35,647 bases of DNA, from positions 1 through 35,647 of the IMG/VR virus record IMGVR_UViG_3300011114_000021; one strand, 5' to 3'. This DNA comes from a virus. Below are positions 14,705-21,591 of the stretch, in pieces; within the stretch, counting starts at the first letter, position 1; each line of letters opens with the position of its first letter. The notes beneath the pieces were generated by a model. It had not been told where the DNA came from and searched no databases. It saw nothing but the letters and a program-made list of their open reading frames with translations. A program made the translations under genes and the position numbers.

Positions 14705-15790
14705 TTAAAGGGCTGTGCTCTCGCCTAGCCCACGGGATTTAGACAGCGTGAGTCCCGAAGATACCTTCGTTGTCACGCTATCCAAAACTTGTTTCCTGTC
14801 CTTGCCAAGCAGCTTTTCTGCGGCAGCAGGCGTAATGATTGATGTCTCGTATATCTGCGTCTCAGGCACACCAGCGGCCAGCAGCACCTTCACGGCATCG
14901 GCTTCCTTAGTCCACTGCCTGGTAGGGCGTTTAGGCGCCATCTGCCAGCCGCGAAGCACACCACCCTCTGTCAGAGTCTTGGTGGCATGTTTGCGCAGCG
15001 CGGCAATGAAGTCCTCCACCATCTCGGCCTTGTCCAACAGGTCAGATACCTGGTCAGGCGTCAGCGTTGTAACGTCGGCGGTGACGGGTACTTCTGCCAG
15101 CGCCTTGGTCTGCGCTGGGCAGATCATCTTAGCTGGGCAGTATTGGCAGGCATCCTTTGATGGCGTCGGCTCAGTTGTATCCTTGATAGCGGCGTTCACC
15201 GCAGGCATGAGCACATTGTCAGCCCAATCATGCAGCTCGTCTGCTGTCATAACGTGAGTACGGTTCTCGCCTGTAGTCGGCTGCACAATGGTCAGCCTGA
15301 TAGTTTCAAAGGACGCGCTCAGATACTTCTTGAGCACACCCAGCGCGTATATCTTCATCTGAGGAGAGTCGGCATCCACCCAGCCTCGTCCAGTTTTCAA
15401 ATCTGCAATCTCAAGTATCGACTTGTCCTCGTTGTACGCTATTACGTCCGCAGTACCGGCAACCCTAACAAGGTCGTTGGAGAATGCGACTCCTAATTGC
15501 TCCACCTTGATAGTGCCTAGTTCCTTCTCCAGCGCAGCCACTGTGCGGATATGCGCGAGTGCGAATTCAGCGTTCTCCCGCGTCATCACGATGCCTTCAA
15601 TCGTCTTACCGATAAAGTCCATAGGGTCCTGGTCGAGCTGCCAGCAAGTCTCAGATAGCGCGTGGATGGCAGTGCCTATCTTTGCCGCCTCACCTGATTC
15701 CTCTTTAGGTACTTGCAGGGACAGGCGTGCTGATGCTGGGCAGGCTATCCAGCGTGCTGCTGATGATGGACGCAGTAGTAATTGTTTCAT
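14705..15790 (-). CDS. PD-(D/E)XK nuclease (RecB/Cas4/DUF2800-like)
   Basis: Using the ATG at 15790, which overlaps the upstream stop (ATGA), the product is 361 residues. MKQLLLRPSSAARWIACPAS and GTAIHALSE open the fold. The catalytic core is AGTADVIAYN (D115) and LEIADLKTG (D130-x-K132), with QMKIYAL near 144-150 as the QxxxY-type motif. CQYCPAKMIC (215-224) with C18 gives four cysteines, like the iron-sulfur site of Cas4 and AddB. It resembles phage DUF2800 nucleases thought to act in recombination. A longer upstream frame exists but its extra N-terminus lies over other genes. Confidence 0.82.
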   Translation of the reverse strand: MKQLLLRPSSAARWIACPASARLSLQVPKEESGEAAKIGTAIHALSETCWQLDQDPMDFIGKTIEGIVMTRENAEFALAHIRTVAALEKELGTIKVEQLGVAFSNDLVRVAGTADVIAYNEDKSILEIADLKTGRGWVDADSPQMKIYALGVLKKYLSASFETIRLTIVQPTTGENRTHVMTADELHDWADNVLMPAVNAAIKDTTEPTPSKDACQYCPAKMICPAQTKALAEVPVTADVTTLTPDQVSDLLDKAEMVEDFIAALRKHATKTLTEGGVLRGWQMAPKRPTRQWTKEADAVKVLLAAGVPETQIYETSIITPAAAEKLLGKDRKQVLDSVTTKVSSGLTLSKSRGLGESTAL

Positions 15791-15984
15791 TTGTCGCTTT
15801 CGTTGATGAGTAATTGGTAGGCTAGGTTTCTTACTTCTGACGATACGCAGTGGCCCAAGTCCTCTGGATGTACCAGACGTTTTAGGAATGCAGTCTTGTC
15901 GCGGGATGCGTTGCGCTCGTTCTCCAATTGCGTGGCCAGGTACACGGCGTGCTCGCGTAGGGTTCGTAGGTCTTGCAATGACAA
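15787..15984 (-). CDS. 65-residue helical hypothetical protein
   Basis: A TTG start at 15984 has GGAG seven bases upstream and lies 2 bp past the stop of the PAPS-reductase-like gene. A longer TTG start at 16005 is possible. The stop overlaps the nuclease ATG (ATGA), a strong sign of translation. The product is charged and helical (LREHAVYLATQLENERNASR) with no metal or membrane motif. No family is recognised. Confidence 0.7.
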   Translation of the reverse strand: MSLQDLRTLREHAVYLATQLENERNASRDKTAFLKRLVHPEDLGHCVSSEVRNLAYQLLINESDK

Positions 15985-15986
15985 TT

Positions 15987-16814
15987 TCAGTCTCCGCAGA
16001 AGCAAGCAATTGCTTCCTCGTTAGGGTCAAACATATCGGATTGTTCTGCGGCATATTTAATCATTGACGCATAAGAAGGACGGTCGGAACGGAACACCGC
16101 ACCGCTTGGCTTGGACGCTAACGCTAACGCTAACGCTTCCATCCTCGCCCACCATACAGCACGTTCTGGCTTCTCCGCTATTAGGGATAACACCTGTGCG
16201 CCGCCTTTAAGAAAACATAGATCGCAGTTGCCGTGCATGGTCACGCCGTTGTTGTTTGGCAATCCAAGATCAAATGACTGTGCTCTCCAAAATGCGCCAA
16301 CATCATCTTTCGTAATTCCAGCAATCACCAATGGAATGCGAGATTTATCTGCAATTTTTGCGGCCCTGCGCTGCTCATCAGCTCTCATTCCAACCCAATC
16401 CATCGACTCATTGTGTTTCCATCCAAGCGACTTCAAATATTTATGAATGGTTCTAATCTTTAATTCCACAGTACAAAACCGAGTCACTGGATTAGGTAAA
16501 TAATTCCGCTTTTTTATCAACGCCTCAAACGGCTCACCCTGGCGGCTGGCAGTATCAAACGTCACGCGCTCAAAGGCTGGATCAGCATCACGATATTCAA
16601 GCCAGTGAATTTCCACATTCCACTGCTCAGAGCAATCTTGTACAAATTTCAAGGTTGCCTCATCTTCTTTGCCAGTGTTGGCAAAGCAAACAATTGCTTC
16701 TTCTGGCAAGCCGCCATTGCTTTGCAGCACACGCCAAAGCATATACGCTGACGTTCTGCCACCACTAAACGATATGCAGGTCGGCTCGGTAATCTTGAAA
16801 GGATCAAAGATCAC
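15987..16814 (-). CDS. PAPS-reductase-family (PP-loop ATPase) phage protein
   Basis: The GTG at 16814 overlaps the RuvC-like stop (GTGA) and has AGGGGA upstream, giving 275 residues. The PP-loop is SFSGGRTSAYMLW, followed by FANTGKEDEATLKFVQDC and NPVTRFCTVELKIR. A cysteine cluster CDLCFLKGG and the C-terminal CFCGD complete a known prophage-associated type within the adenine nucleotide alpha-hydrolase group. It may activate a substrate by adenylation and could bind iron-sulfur or zinc. Simple sulfate assimilation is unproven. It sits inside a recombination cluster. Confidence 0.82.
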   Translation of the reverse strand: MIFDPFKITEPTCISFSGGRTSAYMLWRVLQSNGGLPEEAIVCFANTGKEDEATLKFVQDCSEQWNVEIHWLEYRDADPAFERVTFDTASRQGEPFEALIKKRNYLPNPVTRFCTVELKIRTIHKYLKSLGWKHNESMDWVGMRADEQRRAAKIADKSRIPLVIAGITKDDVGAFWRAQSFDLGLPNNNGVTMHGNCDLCFLKGGAQVLSLIAEKPERAVWWARMEALALALASKPSGAVFRSDRPSYASMIKYAAEQSDMFDPNEEAIACFCGD

Positions 16815-17287
16815 TTGTTCCCCTTCAAAAACCAAGCGCCAATAAGAACGGCATCAGCGCGGCCGTCATCCTTGACGCGAGCAAACTGCTTCTGGTGGCT
16901 TGGATAGAGTTCGCAGGCTCGTGCGCGTGATGCGTCCTTGCCAGCACCTCTGCCTATTCCCTTTGTCCAGACTGATGGCATGACGTAGGTGGCGGGTATC
17001 TCAAAGGCCGCCAGGATGCCCTCAATCAAGCCAAAACTGCGCCCAAATGAGAACATGGACGTTACCCCTTGCCCTGGCATTGCGGTGACTTTTTCCACTA
17101 TGACGTGATGGGGCTTATGCGCACTAAAGATTCCTGCTAATCCAGACGCTGACACTTGGCGTTTGGCTTTCCCGTTGCGTGTTAGCTCATGCGTTGGCAT
17201 ATCAAATATACCGATCAGCTCGTGATCTGTATACCTAAACACAGCAATCGCACCACTCAGGCCTGGGTCAATGGACATAACAATCAT
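16811..17287 (-). CDS. RuvC-like Holliday junction resolvase
   Basis: Starting at the ATG that overlaps the regulator stop (ATGA), the product is 158 residues. The RNase H fold shows MSIDPGLSGAIAVF (D7), VIVEKVTAMPGQG (E65), and KDDGRADAVLIGAW with acidic residues D140, D141 and D145. These fit the metal-binding carboxylates of RuvC. Phage versions resolve branched DNA before packaging and may help replication. Neighbouring genes are a regulator upstream and the PAPS-reductase-like gene downstream. Confidence 0.87.
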   Translation of the reverse strand: MIVMSIDPGLSGAIAVFRYTDHELIGIFDMPTHELTRNGKAKRQVSASGLAGIFSAHKPHHVIVEKVTAMPGQGVTSMFSFGRSFGLIEGILAAFEIPATYVMPSVWTKGIGRGAGKDASRARACELYPSHQKQFARVKDDGRADAVLIGAWFLKGNK

Positions 17288-17493
17288 TGGGGCGCCTTTG
17301 CCGCTATCAGCGCGTCCACGGCCTGCTCCAGCTTCATGATGTTTGAGTACAGCGGGACAGTCTTGCCGGTGCTCCAACGCGATAGCTGGGCAGGGTCAAT
17401 GCCAGCGGCATACGCCAGGTCGTTCATCTTGAACCCTGCTTCCTTGGCTCTCAGGCGAATTGCCTCGATTGCTTGCTCTGTTGACGTAACCAT
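17284..17493 (-). CDS. XRE/Cro-like helix-turn-helix regulator
   Basis: The product has 69 residues. MNDLAYAAGIDPAQLSRWST (about residues 23-42) is a typical HTH, preceded by helix 1 (EAIRLRAKEAGFK) and followed by GKTVPLYSNIMKLEQAVDAL, the usual Cro/CI-like end. The ATG at 17493 has GGAGG about 10 bases upstream. It is the first leftward gene at a divergent promoter region, so autoregulation and control of the rightward small-gene operon are likely. No integrase is seen, so a classical lysogeny switch is not established. Confidence 0.85.
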   Translation of the reverse strand: MVTSTEQAIEAIRLRAKEAGFKMNDLAYAAGIDPAQLSRWSTGKTVPLYSNIMKLEQAVDALIAAKAPQ

Positions 17494-17526
17494 TGCTTAT
17501 TAACCTCCAAATTGACGAATGCGTCC

Positions 17527-17590
17527 ATTCTAGGCGCGTTTTTTGACTAGAAAAGCAACTTTTTTACGTTTATTAGGGAAAACACCTAGA
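17527..17590. promoter_or_regulatory. Divergent control region with TCTAG half-sites
   Basis: TCTAG or its complement CTAGA appears at 17529-17533, 17547-17551 and 17586-17590, and TCTAGG (17529-17534) with CCTAGA (17585-17590) forms a spaced inverted pair. A leftward -10-like TAGAAT (17532-17527 on the minus strand) overlaps the first half-site, but no good -35 is seen. Binding by the adjacent XRE regulator is inference. Confidence 0.4.
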
Positions 17591-17598
17591 TAAATCTG

Positions 17599-17626
17599 TT
17601 GATGAAGTAGTCAATTCATGTAAGAT
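17599..17626 (+). promoter_or_regulatory. Candidate sigma-70 promoter for the rightward small-gene operon
   Basis: TTGATG (17599-17604) and TAAGAT (17621-17626) are spaced by 16 bp, each sharing four of six bases with the consensus. It lies 47 bp before the first plus-strand ATG at 17673, which has AGGAG. It is the only reasonable rightward match I found in the gap. Confidence 0.5.
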
Positions 17627-17672
17627 GTGAGGCATCAACAACCAGCCAAATGGCATTTTTAGGAGAGCAACT

Positions 17673-17786
17673 ATGCGATACCGCGAGCACTACACCATCC
17701 AACCCGTTAACCGTAAATGGGCAGACCTTGCACTGGCCCTGGCCATCGGAGTCGCTCTGGCCTTTTTCTTATTCATGGGAGTCTGA
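17673..17786 (+). CDS. 37-residue single-span membrane peptide
   Basis: ATG at 17673 with AGGAGAG upstream encodes MRYREHYTIQPVNRKW and then a hydrophobic helix (about residues 18-35, ADLALALAIGVALAFFLF) ending MGV. The basic N-terminus suggests it stays in the cytoplasm with one membrane span. It is the first gene of the rightward operon and ends one base before the next ATG. Small phage membrane peptides can act in inhibition of host functions, exclusion or lysis timing. The function here is unknown. Confidence 0.72.
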   Translation: MRYREHYTIQPVNRKWADLALALAIGVALAFFLFMGV

Positions 17787-17787
17787 T

Positions 17788-18033
17788 ATGTCCGAGTCAA
17801 TGCAAAAAGAGATCGACGCGCTGGTGGCAGAGCTGTCACCCAAACCAGGCAGCCTTGGTATCCTGACCACGCATGAGATGGTGTCTCACCTGCGCATGGC
17901 GGCCACCAGGGGCACGCTAATCGGATGGGCTGCCGCTGAGAGGCTCACAAGCGCCAGGTACAAGCAGGAATATGACAACCTGGCGCAGCACTGCAAGCAG
18001 CTGGAGCTTGAGATCATGGAGCTAAAGCGGTGA
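17788..18033 (+). CDS. 81-residue helical hypothetical protein
   Basis: ATG at 17788 has GGGAG upstream in the end of the previous gene. The product starts MSESMQKEIDALVAELSP and has a long helical C-terminal half (YKQEYDNLAQHCKQLELEIM), likely coiled coil. A longer frame starts upstream but lacks a ribosome binding site and overlaps the membrane-peptide gene. The stop overlaps the next GTG start. No family is recognised. Confidence 0.7.
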   Translation: MSESMQKEIDALVAELSPKPGSLGILTTHEMVSHLRMAATRGTLIGWAAAERLTSARYKQEYDNLAQHCKQLELEIMELKR

Positions 18034-18500
18034 GAAAGCGCAGCAGTTACCGGCCAAAGCCGCAGCTACCAAATCCGGTGGCCTGGATCATTAACGGGTT
18101 CAAGCCTATATCGCAGGCTGGCATTGTCAACGTCCAGATCAAGAACCATAACGCCATCGACGCGCTGAGAAAGGGAGTTGCTGACCGAGAGGACATTGAC
18201 ACCATCATTGAGGCTCTGAACATTGCCGAAGCTCTCCAGCGTCTTAGTATTGGTGATGAGTACAAGGATGAGCTCAGAGCCGCCCAGGACGCGCTATACG
18301 CCGTCTCCAGGCGCGGGATAGACCGAGAGTATCGGTTCGTGCTCAAGGCGCAGGAATTGGCTGCAATCAATCTGGGCATGGAGATACATGATGCGCAGAT
18401 TGAGGTTACCACCGTTGAGCAAATGGAAAAGGCAATTGATATCGTGAAGTCAGAAATCAAGAACCGCAGGGCGCGGGTAATTATGGAGAAATCAGCATGA
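18030..18500 (+). CDS. 156-residue helical phage hypothetical
   Basis: A GTG start (GTGA overlap) gives 156 residues. The start is basic (MRKRSSYRPKPQLPNPVAW), then a long helical body (ALRKGVADREDIDTIIEALN and DELRAAQDALYAVSRRG) and a C-terminal helix rich in K and E. No metal site, membrane segment or HTH stands out. Overlaps at both ends show it belongs to the operon. I recall comparable proteins in betaproteobacterial phages but no function. Confidence 0.72.
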   Translation: MRKRSSYRPKPQLPNPVAWIINGFKPISQAGIVNVQIKNHNAIDALRKGVADREDIDTIIEALNIAEALQRLSIGDEYKDELRAAQDALYAVSRRGIDREYRFVLKAQELAAINLGMEIHDAQIEVTTVEQMEKAIDIVKSEIKNRRARVIMEKSA

Positions 18501-18688
18501 AATTTTTAAAGTTTTTGAAGGACTACTGGCGCGACCTGACGCCAGCAGAAGTCATAACGAAAGAGCTTGCACAAGCCCACTTAGACCGGCTTGAGGCTGA
18601 AGGTGCAGTCGAGTACGCCCAGGCTGTGCTTGACTTAAATTTGGCGCGTATAGATCGTCTGAACACACGTTTGGGAGAGTACAAATGA
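18497..18688 (+). CDS. 63-residue hypothetical protein
   Basis: The ATG overlaps the previous stop (ATGA). The product starts MKFLKFLKDYWRDLTPAEV, a basic amphipathic helix, and then forms a second helix (AQAHLDRLEAEGAVEYAQAV). There are no cysteines and no clear membrane segment. The stop overlaps the next gene's ATG (ATGA). No family is recognised. Coupled expression with its neighbours is the main evidence that it is real. Confidence 0.7.
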   Translation: MKFLKFLKDYWRDLTPAEVITKELAQAHLDRLEAEGAVEYAQAVLDLNLARIDRLNTRLGEYK

Positions 18689-18906
18689 ATTGCTGTAACG
18701 CAAACGGAGACTGCACACAGGGGCGTGACTGCCCTGTACGCAAGCAGCGTATCAAGGAAATCAATGATGCGTATATAAATGGTTACAACGATGCACATTT
18801 GGGCGACCCACTGGATGACCTTGCCGATACCTTTAAGGGCTTGGTTGTTTGGCTGGGATTAGCACTTGGCGTGTGGATTGTGTGCTTACTTTTATGGGGG
18901 AAGTGA
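18685..18906 (+). CDS. 73-residue Cys-rich membrane protein
   Basis: The product starts MNCCNANGDCTQGRDCPVRK, with five cysteines in the first 17 residues. A hydrophilic middle follows (INDAYINGYNDAHLGD), then a C-terminal membrane span (about 50-70, GLVVWLGLALGVWIVCLLL) and WGK at the end. A likely arrangement is a cytoplasmic Cys domain anchored in the inner membrane. The stop shares one base with the next ATG. The function is unknown. The Cys set may bind zinc. Confidence 0.72.
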   Translation: MNCCNANGDCTQGRDCPVRKQRIKEINDAYINGYNDAHLGDPLDDLADTFKGLVVWLGLALGVWIVCLLLWGK

Positions 18907-18989
18907 TGACAGGCTATCAATCTTATTGCGTCTACTGCAAACGACCTGTGTTTACGATACTAACAAAATGTCGGAGGTGCGGAAAATGA
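18906..18989 (+). CDS. 27-residue zinc-ribbon microprotein
   Basis: ATG at 18906 shares a base with the previous stop. The peptide begins MTGYQSYCVYCKRPVF, is followed by TILTKCRRCGK and then stops. Two CxxC knuckles separated by about a dozen residues are the signature of a zinc ribbon, here almost the whole protein. Its stop overlaps the next ATG (ATGA). Its first six residues, MTGYQS, and the 15 bases coding them recur exactly at the start of the next gene, which suggests a local duplication. Confidence 0.7.
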   Translation: MTGYQSYCVYCKRPVFTILTKCRRCGK

Positions 18990-19303
18990 CAGGCTATCAA
19001 AGCAAAAAGAAAGCGGCGCAGGACAAGCTGGCACAGCCAGCGCAGGAGCCGGTGGCGTGGATGCTTGAAACAGGCGCTCACATTGAGTTTGAACGAATGG
19101 ATTATCACAGTGGTGATGAATGGAAACCCCTCTACACCGCACCACCACAGCGCCCGTGGGTAGAACCCACTAATAATGAATGGTTTGAATGGTGGCGTGT
19201 ATCAAAAGTAGCAGATGAAACGGAAGCGGAAATTGATTTTGCTGACTTCTTAATTATTGCTCAGGCTGTATCGGCTAAATTAAAGGAGAAGAACAATGGA
19301 TAG
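18986..19303 (+). CDS. 105-residue phage hypothetical (MTGYQS...EPVAWM type)
   Basis: The chosen ATG (18986) has GGAGG about 8 bases upstream and overlaps the previous stop. An in-frame ATG at 18968 is less well placed. The product starts MTGYQSKKKAAQDKLAQP, then has EPVAWM, a WKPLYTAPPQRPWV segment and an aromatic-rich middle (NNEWFEWWRVSK). I recall many prophage proteins with the EPVAWM...PLYTAPPQ arrangement, especially in Burkholderiales, but no function. The 3-prime end overlaps the next gene. Confidence 0.72.
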   Translation: MTGYQSKKKAAQDKLAQPAQEPVAWMLETGAHIEFERMDYHSGDEWKPLYTAPPQRPWVEPTNNEWFEWWRVSKVADETEAEIDFADFLIIAQAVSAKLKEKNNG

Positions 19304-19472
19304 CAGAGAAGAATATTACAAAAAGTGGGATGACTTGTATGTCGTGTATTTAAACGGTGTATACGATGGCAAGAAAGCAGCACTAGCTAGTCTGGAGCAA
19401 AACCTTTGTCCCCTATGCGGCAAACGCACATGGAACATTCACACTTGCACACCACCACAGGAGAACAAATGA
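19296..19472 (+). CDS. 58-residue Cys-rich small protein
   Basis: ATG at 19296 has AGGAG upstream and lies inside the end of the previous gene. The product starts MDSREEYYKKWDDLYVV, is helical, and then shows CPLCGKRTW and HTC (residues 38-51), a likely zinc knuckle. Its stop overlaps the next ATG (ATGA). No family is recognised. It is the second zinc-ribbon-like product of this operon. Confidence 0.68.
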   Translation: MDSREEYYKKWDDLYVVYLNGVYDGKKAALASLEQNLCPLCGKRTWNIHTCTPPQENK

Positions 19473-19678
19473 CTATCGGACGTTTTGCAAATGGGAATGA
19501 CTCTAAGCGCAGAGTCCTTGGCCTGGCTGGTGAGTGGTCACCACGCGAGAAACTGCCAGGCGAGGCACAGCCTCCCGCTATCTCAATCTGGCGCCAGCCA
19601 GTGTATCAGCCGCCTAAGATGGATACGCCTAGACCTGGCGCCAGTGACCATCTCAAAGTCAGGAGCAGAGGTATATGA
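19469..19678 (+). CDS. 69-residue hypothetical, Pro-rich
   Basis: ATG at 19469 overlaps the upstream stop and has GGAG upstream. The product starts MTIGRFANGNDSKRRVLG and is rich in Pro, Arg and Gly (WRQPVYQPPKMDTPRPGASD), probably disordered. It has no metal site or membrane segment. The stop overlaps the ATG of the winged-helix gene (ATGA). A longer upstream start is not preferred because it would overlap the 58-residue gene heavily. Confidence 0.6.
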   Translation: MTIGRFANGNDSKRRVLGLAGEWSPREKLPGEAQPPAISIWRQPVYQPPKMDTPRPGASDHLKVRSRGI

Positions 19679-20046
19679 AGTCCATCAGAGAGCTGCGCAT
19701 ACTGGACATCTTGCAGCGCAAAGAGATGTCCACCTCCGAGCTGTGCGTCCTGGTTCACTGCACCCAGCGCTCTGTTCAGGATATTCTTACCAGGATGAAG
19801 CGCAAGGGGCTGGTGTATCGGTCAGGATGGAGACGCCAGCCCGATGGTATTGCGGCACTCTTTAAGGCAGGTATAGGGGTCGATGCCCCAAAGCCTCCAC
19901 GGACAACTGACAAGGAGCGACAGCAACGAAAACGCGCCAGGGAGACTCAGGAGGATAAAGAGTTTCGCCTGGCGCGTGAGAAGGCCAAGAGCATTAAACC
20001 AAGGCGCGATCCAATGATTAGCGCGTTTTATGGAGAGTACAAGTGA
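19675..20046 (+). CDS. Winged-helix DNA-binding protein
   Basis: The product has 123 residues. Residues 1-50 form a winged helix-turn-helix (MKSIRELRILDILQRKEMST then SELCVLVHCTQRSVQDILTR and MKRKGLVYRSGW), like MarR or ROK-type regulators that sense short operators. A basic tail (KERQQRKRARETQEDKEF and AREKAKSIKPRR) may add DNA affinity. The ATG overlaps the upstream stop and the GTG of the next gene overlaps its own stop. It probably regulates this operon or the late genes, and no operator is identified. Confidence 0.78.
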   Translation: MKSIRELRILDILQRKEMSTSELCVLVHCTQRSVQDILTRMKRKGLVYRSGWRRQPDGIAALFKAGIGVDAPKPPRTTDKERQQRKRARETQEDKEFRLAREKAKSIKPRRDPMISAFYGEYK

Positions 20047-20225
20047 CTGATAAAGACTTTGTAGATATGGCCTTGGAAAAGGCGCAAATTATTGAAGCAA
20101 ACCCATCAAATGATGAAGCATTTGAATTATGTCAAATCATTATCGGGCTTGTTGACGTTATTAATAAGTTGGAATTCCAGACCGAACCATTTGCTTCAAT
20201 ACTTCCTCTGGGTCCAATCCAGTAA
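20043..20225 (+). CDS. 60-residue protein at the convergent end of the operon
   Basis: A GTG start (GTGA overlap) gives MTDKDFVDMALEKAQIIEAN followed by an acidic helix. The last 21 residues lie inside the antisense end of the internal-virion-like gene (overlap 20161-20225), so the C-terminus may be a by-product of a recombination that replaced the original 3-prime end. No family is recognised. The N-terminal two thirds look like a normal helical protein. Confidence 0.6.
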   Translation: MTDKDFVDMALEKAQIIEANPSNDEAFELCQIIIGLVDVINKLEFQTEPFASILPLGPIQ

Positions 20226-21579
20226 TCCTACTGGTACGCTCAATGGCTTCATTGATATTTTGAATCATTGGTTTACCAGTCACTCCTTTTGCTCCAATCC
20301 ATGCAACGTCTTGCAGATTTACTGGCATTACTCCTTTAGATGCAGCGACATCATTCAAAACACTTTCTGCCAATCCATAAGTATTTGGATATGGCGCAAG
20401 TAGACCACCTTGAAACAACTGACTCATTTGCTCATCAATAGTTGGACGATCTCTATAACCTAAAAAGTTAGCTGAGAAATTATGTCTTTTTGGGTTTTGA
20501 ACAGTAAGACCTTGACCTTGATTGATGATCTTGTCATACAAAGCCATGTTTCCACTAGCAAATCTACCACCAATTGGGAATGGGAAATCCACTGCTGAAG
20601 TAGGTTGAGCAACTCCTTGTTGGCGCAAATAATTTCCGTATTGACCCATTAAGAAATTAGATGTTGGATCAGCACCACCAGTGGTGGCTGCCATCGCATC
20701 AGCAAATCTCTCTTTAAACAATCTGCGTCCATTTTCCTGGCCAAATTGATTTATATATTGATCTTCTAATTGCTTCATTGCATACCAGTTTTGAGCAAGC
20801 GGATCGTTTGCTGCTTTTTCATATGCACTAGATAAATTTGCTCTTGCTTGTGGTGTATCGTAAATGCCTTGATACTTTTCTATTGTTTGTTGTTTAGCAG
20901 GAACGATATCAGTTAATGTCCTACCTTGTAATGGATAGTTTGTTGGGTCAACATAGGAACGTTTTGATACATCAAAAAATGGTTCATAGTTCCCTTTTTC
21001 TATGTCTTTTTGAGCTGCTTTTCTAGCCTTTTGAACTGCTTCAGCTTCCGCAGATAATTGCTTAGCAATGTATTCTTTGCCTGTTTTAGGATCAACTGCT
21101 GGAACTCCAGGGGCAACTGTAGGATATCTTTGTGCCAATGTTTGCGGATCAAATCCCAAAACTTTTGTTGATGGAAGTCTCACTACATTTGACGTAGTAC
21201 CCTCTCCCATAGCACCCATCATCTCAGCAAGTAGACCACCACGATTCATCACTTGCGGGACAACACGCTCTGCTAAACGCTCACCAGCGCGTCCCAATGC
21301 CATTGCACCTCTTTGAGCTGGCGCAGCCGCAGGCAGTACACCAAGCGCAGTACCAACAGGGAACGTGTACTCAGCACCCTGGCGCACGGCTGCCGTATTA
21401 GGGTCCATGACGCTGCCAGCCATCTCATCAGGCGCAGTGCCAAGCAAACCACCCAAGGCGCCATATAACGTAGGGTAATCCTGGCGCAGATAAGGCTGGT
21501 CTGGACCCTTGACCATCTGCGTACCCATCAGGTTACGCTTTGGCTTTTGCGCATTCAGTAATTCGTCAAGCAGACCCAT
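20161..21579 (-). CDS. Large virion-associated protein (possible DUF7178-like)
   Basis: The product has 472 residues. The first ~95 residues are Gly/Ala-rich and GC-rich in coding. The rest has many conserved-looking aromatic segments (for example FMGQYGNYLRQQG-type and KRHNFSANFLGYRDRPTIDE), reminding me of DUF7178, a family linked to phage ejection proteins. This is recollection, not proof. It is the last gene of the leftward unit, and its 3-prime end overlaps a convergent gene by 65 bp. The coding GC drops sharply from about 60% to below 40% near 21.2 kb. Confidence 0.7.
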   Translation of the reverse strand: MGLLDELLNAQKPKRNLMGTQMVKGPDQPYLRQDYPTLYGALGGLLGTAPDEMAGSVMDPNTAAVRQGAEYTFPVGTALGVLPAAAPAQRGAMALGRAGERLAERVVPQVMNRGGLLAEMMGAMGEGTTSNVVRLPSTKVLGFDPQTLAQRYPTVAPGVPAVDPKTGKEYIAKQLSAEAEAVQKARKAAQKDIEKGNYEPFFDVSKRSYVDPTNYPLQGRTLTDIVPAKQQTIEKYQGIYDTPQARANLSSAYEKAANDPLAQNWYAMKQLEDQYINQFGQENGRRLFKERFADAMAATTGGADPTSNFLMGQYGNYLRQQGVAQPTSAVDFPFPIGGRFASGNMALYDKIINQGQGLTVQNPKRHNFSANFLGYRDRPTIDEQMSQLFQGGLLAPYPNTYGLAESVLNDVAASKGVMPVNLQDVAWIGAKGVTGKPMIQNINEAIERTSRITGLDPEEVLKQMVRSGIPTY

Positions 21580-21591
21580 CTCAGTTACTCC

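Noticed and set aside
16006-16054. Longer N-terminus for the nuclease gene
   Set aside because: The added 88 residues lie over the small gene and the PAPS-reductase-like gene. The ATG at 15790 overlaps a real stop and starts the family's usual sequence.
17284-20225. Integrase or attachment site for a temperate lifestyle
   Set aside because: No tyrosine or serine recombinase motif and no tRNA-like attachment sequence are visible.
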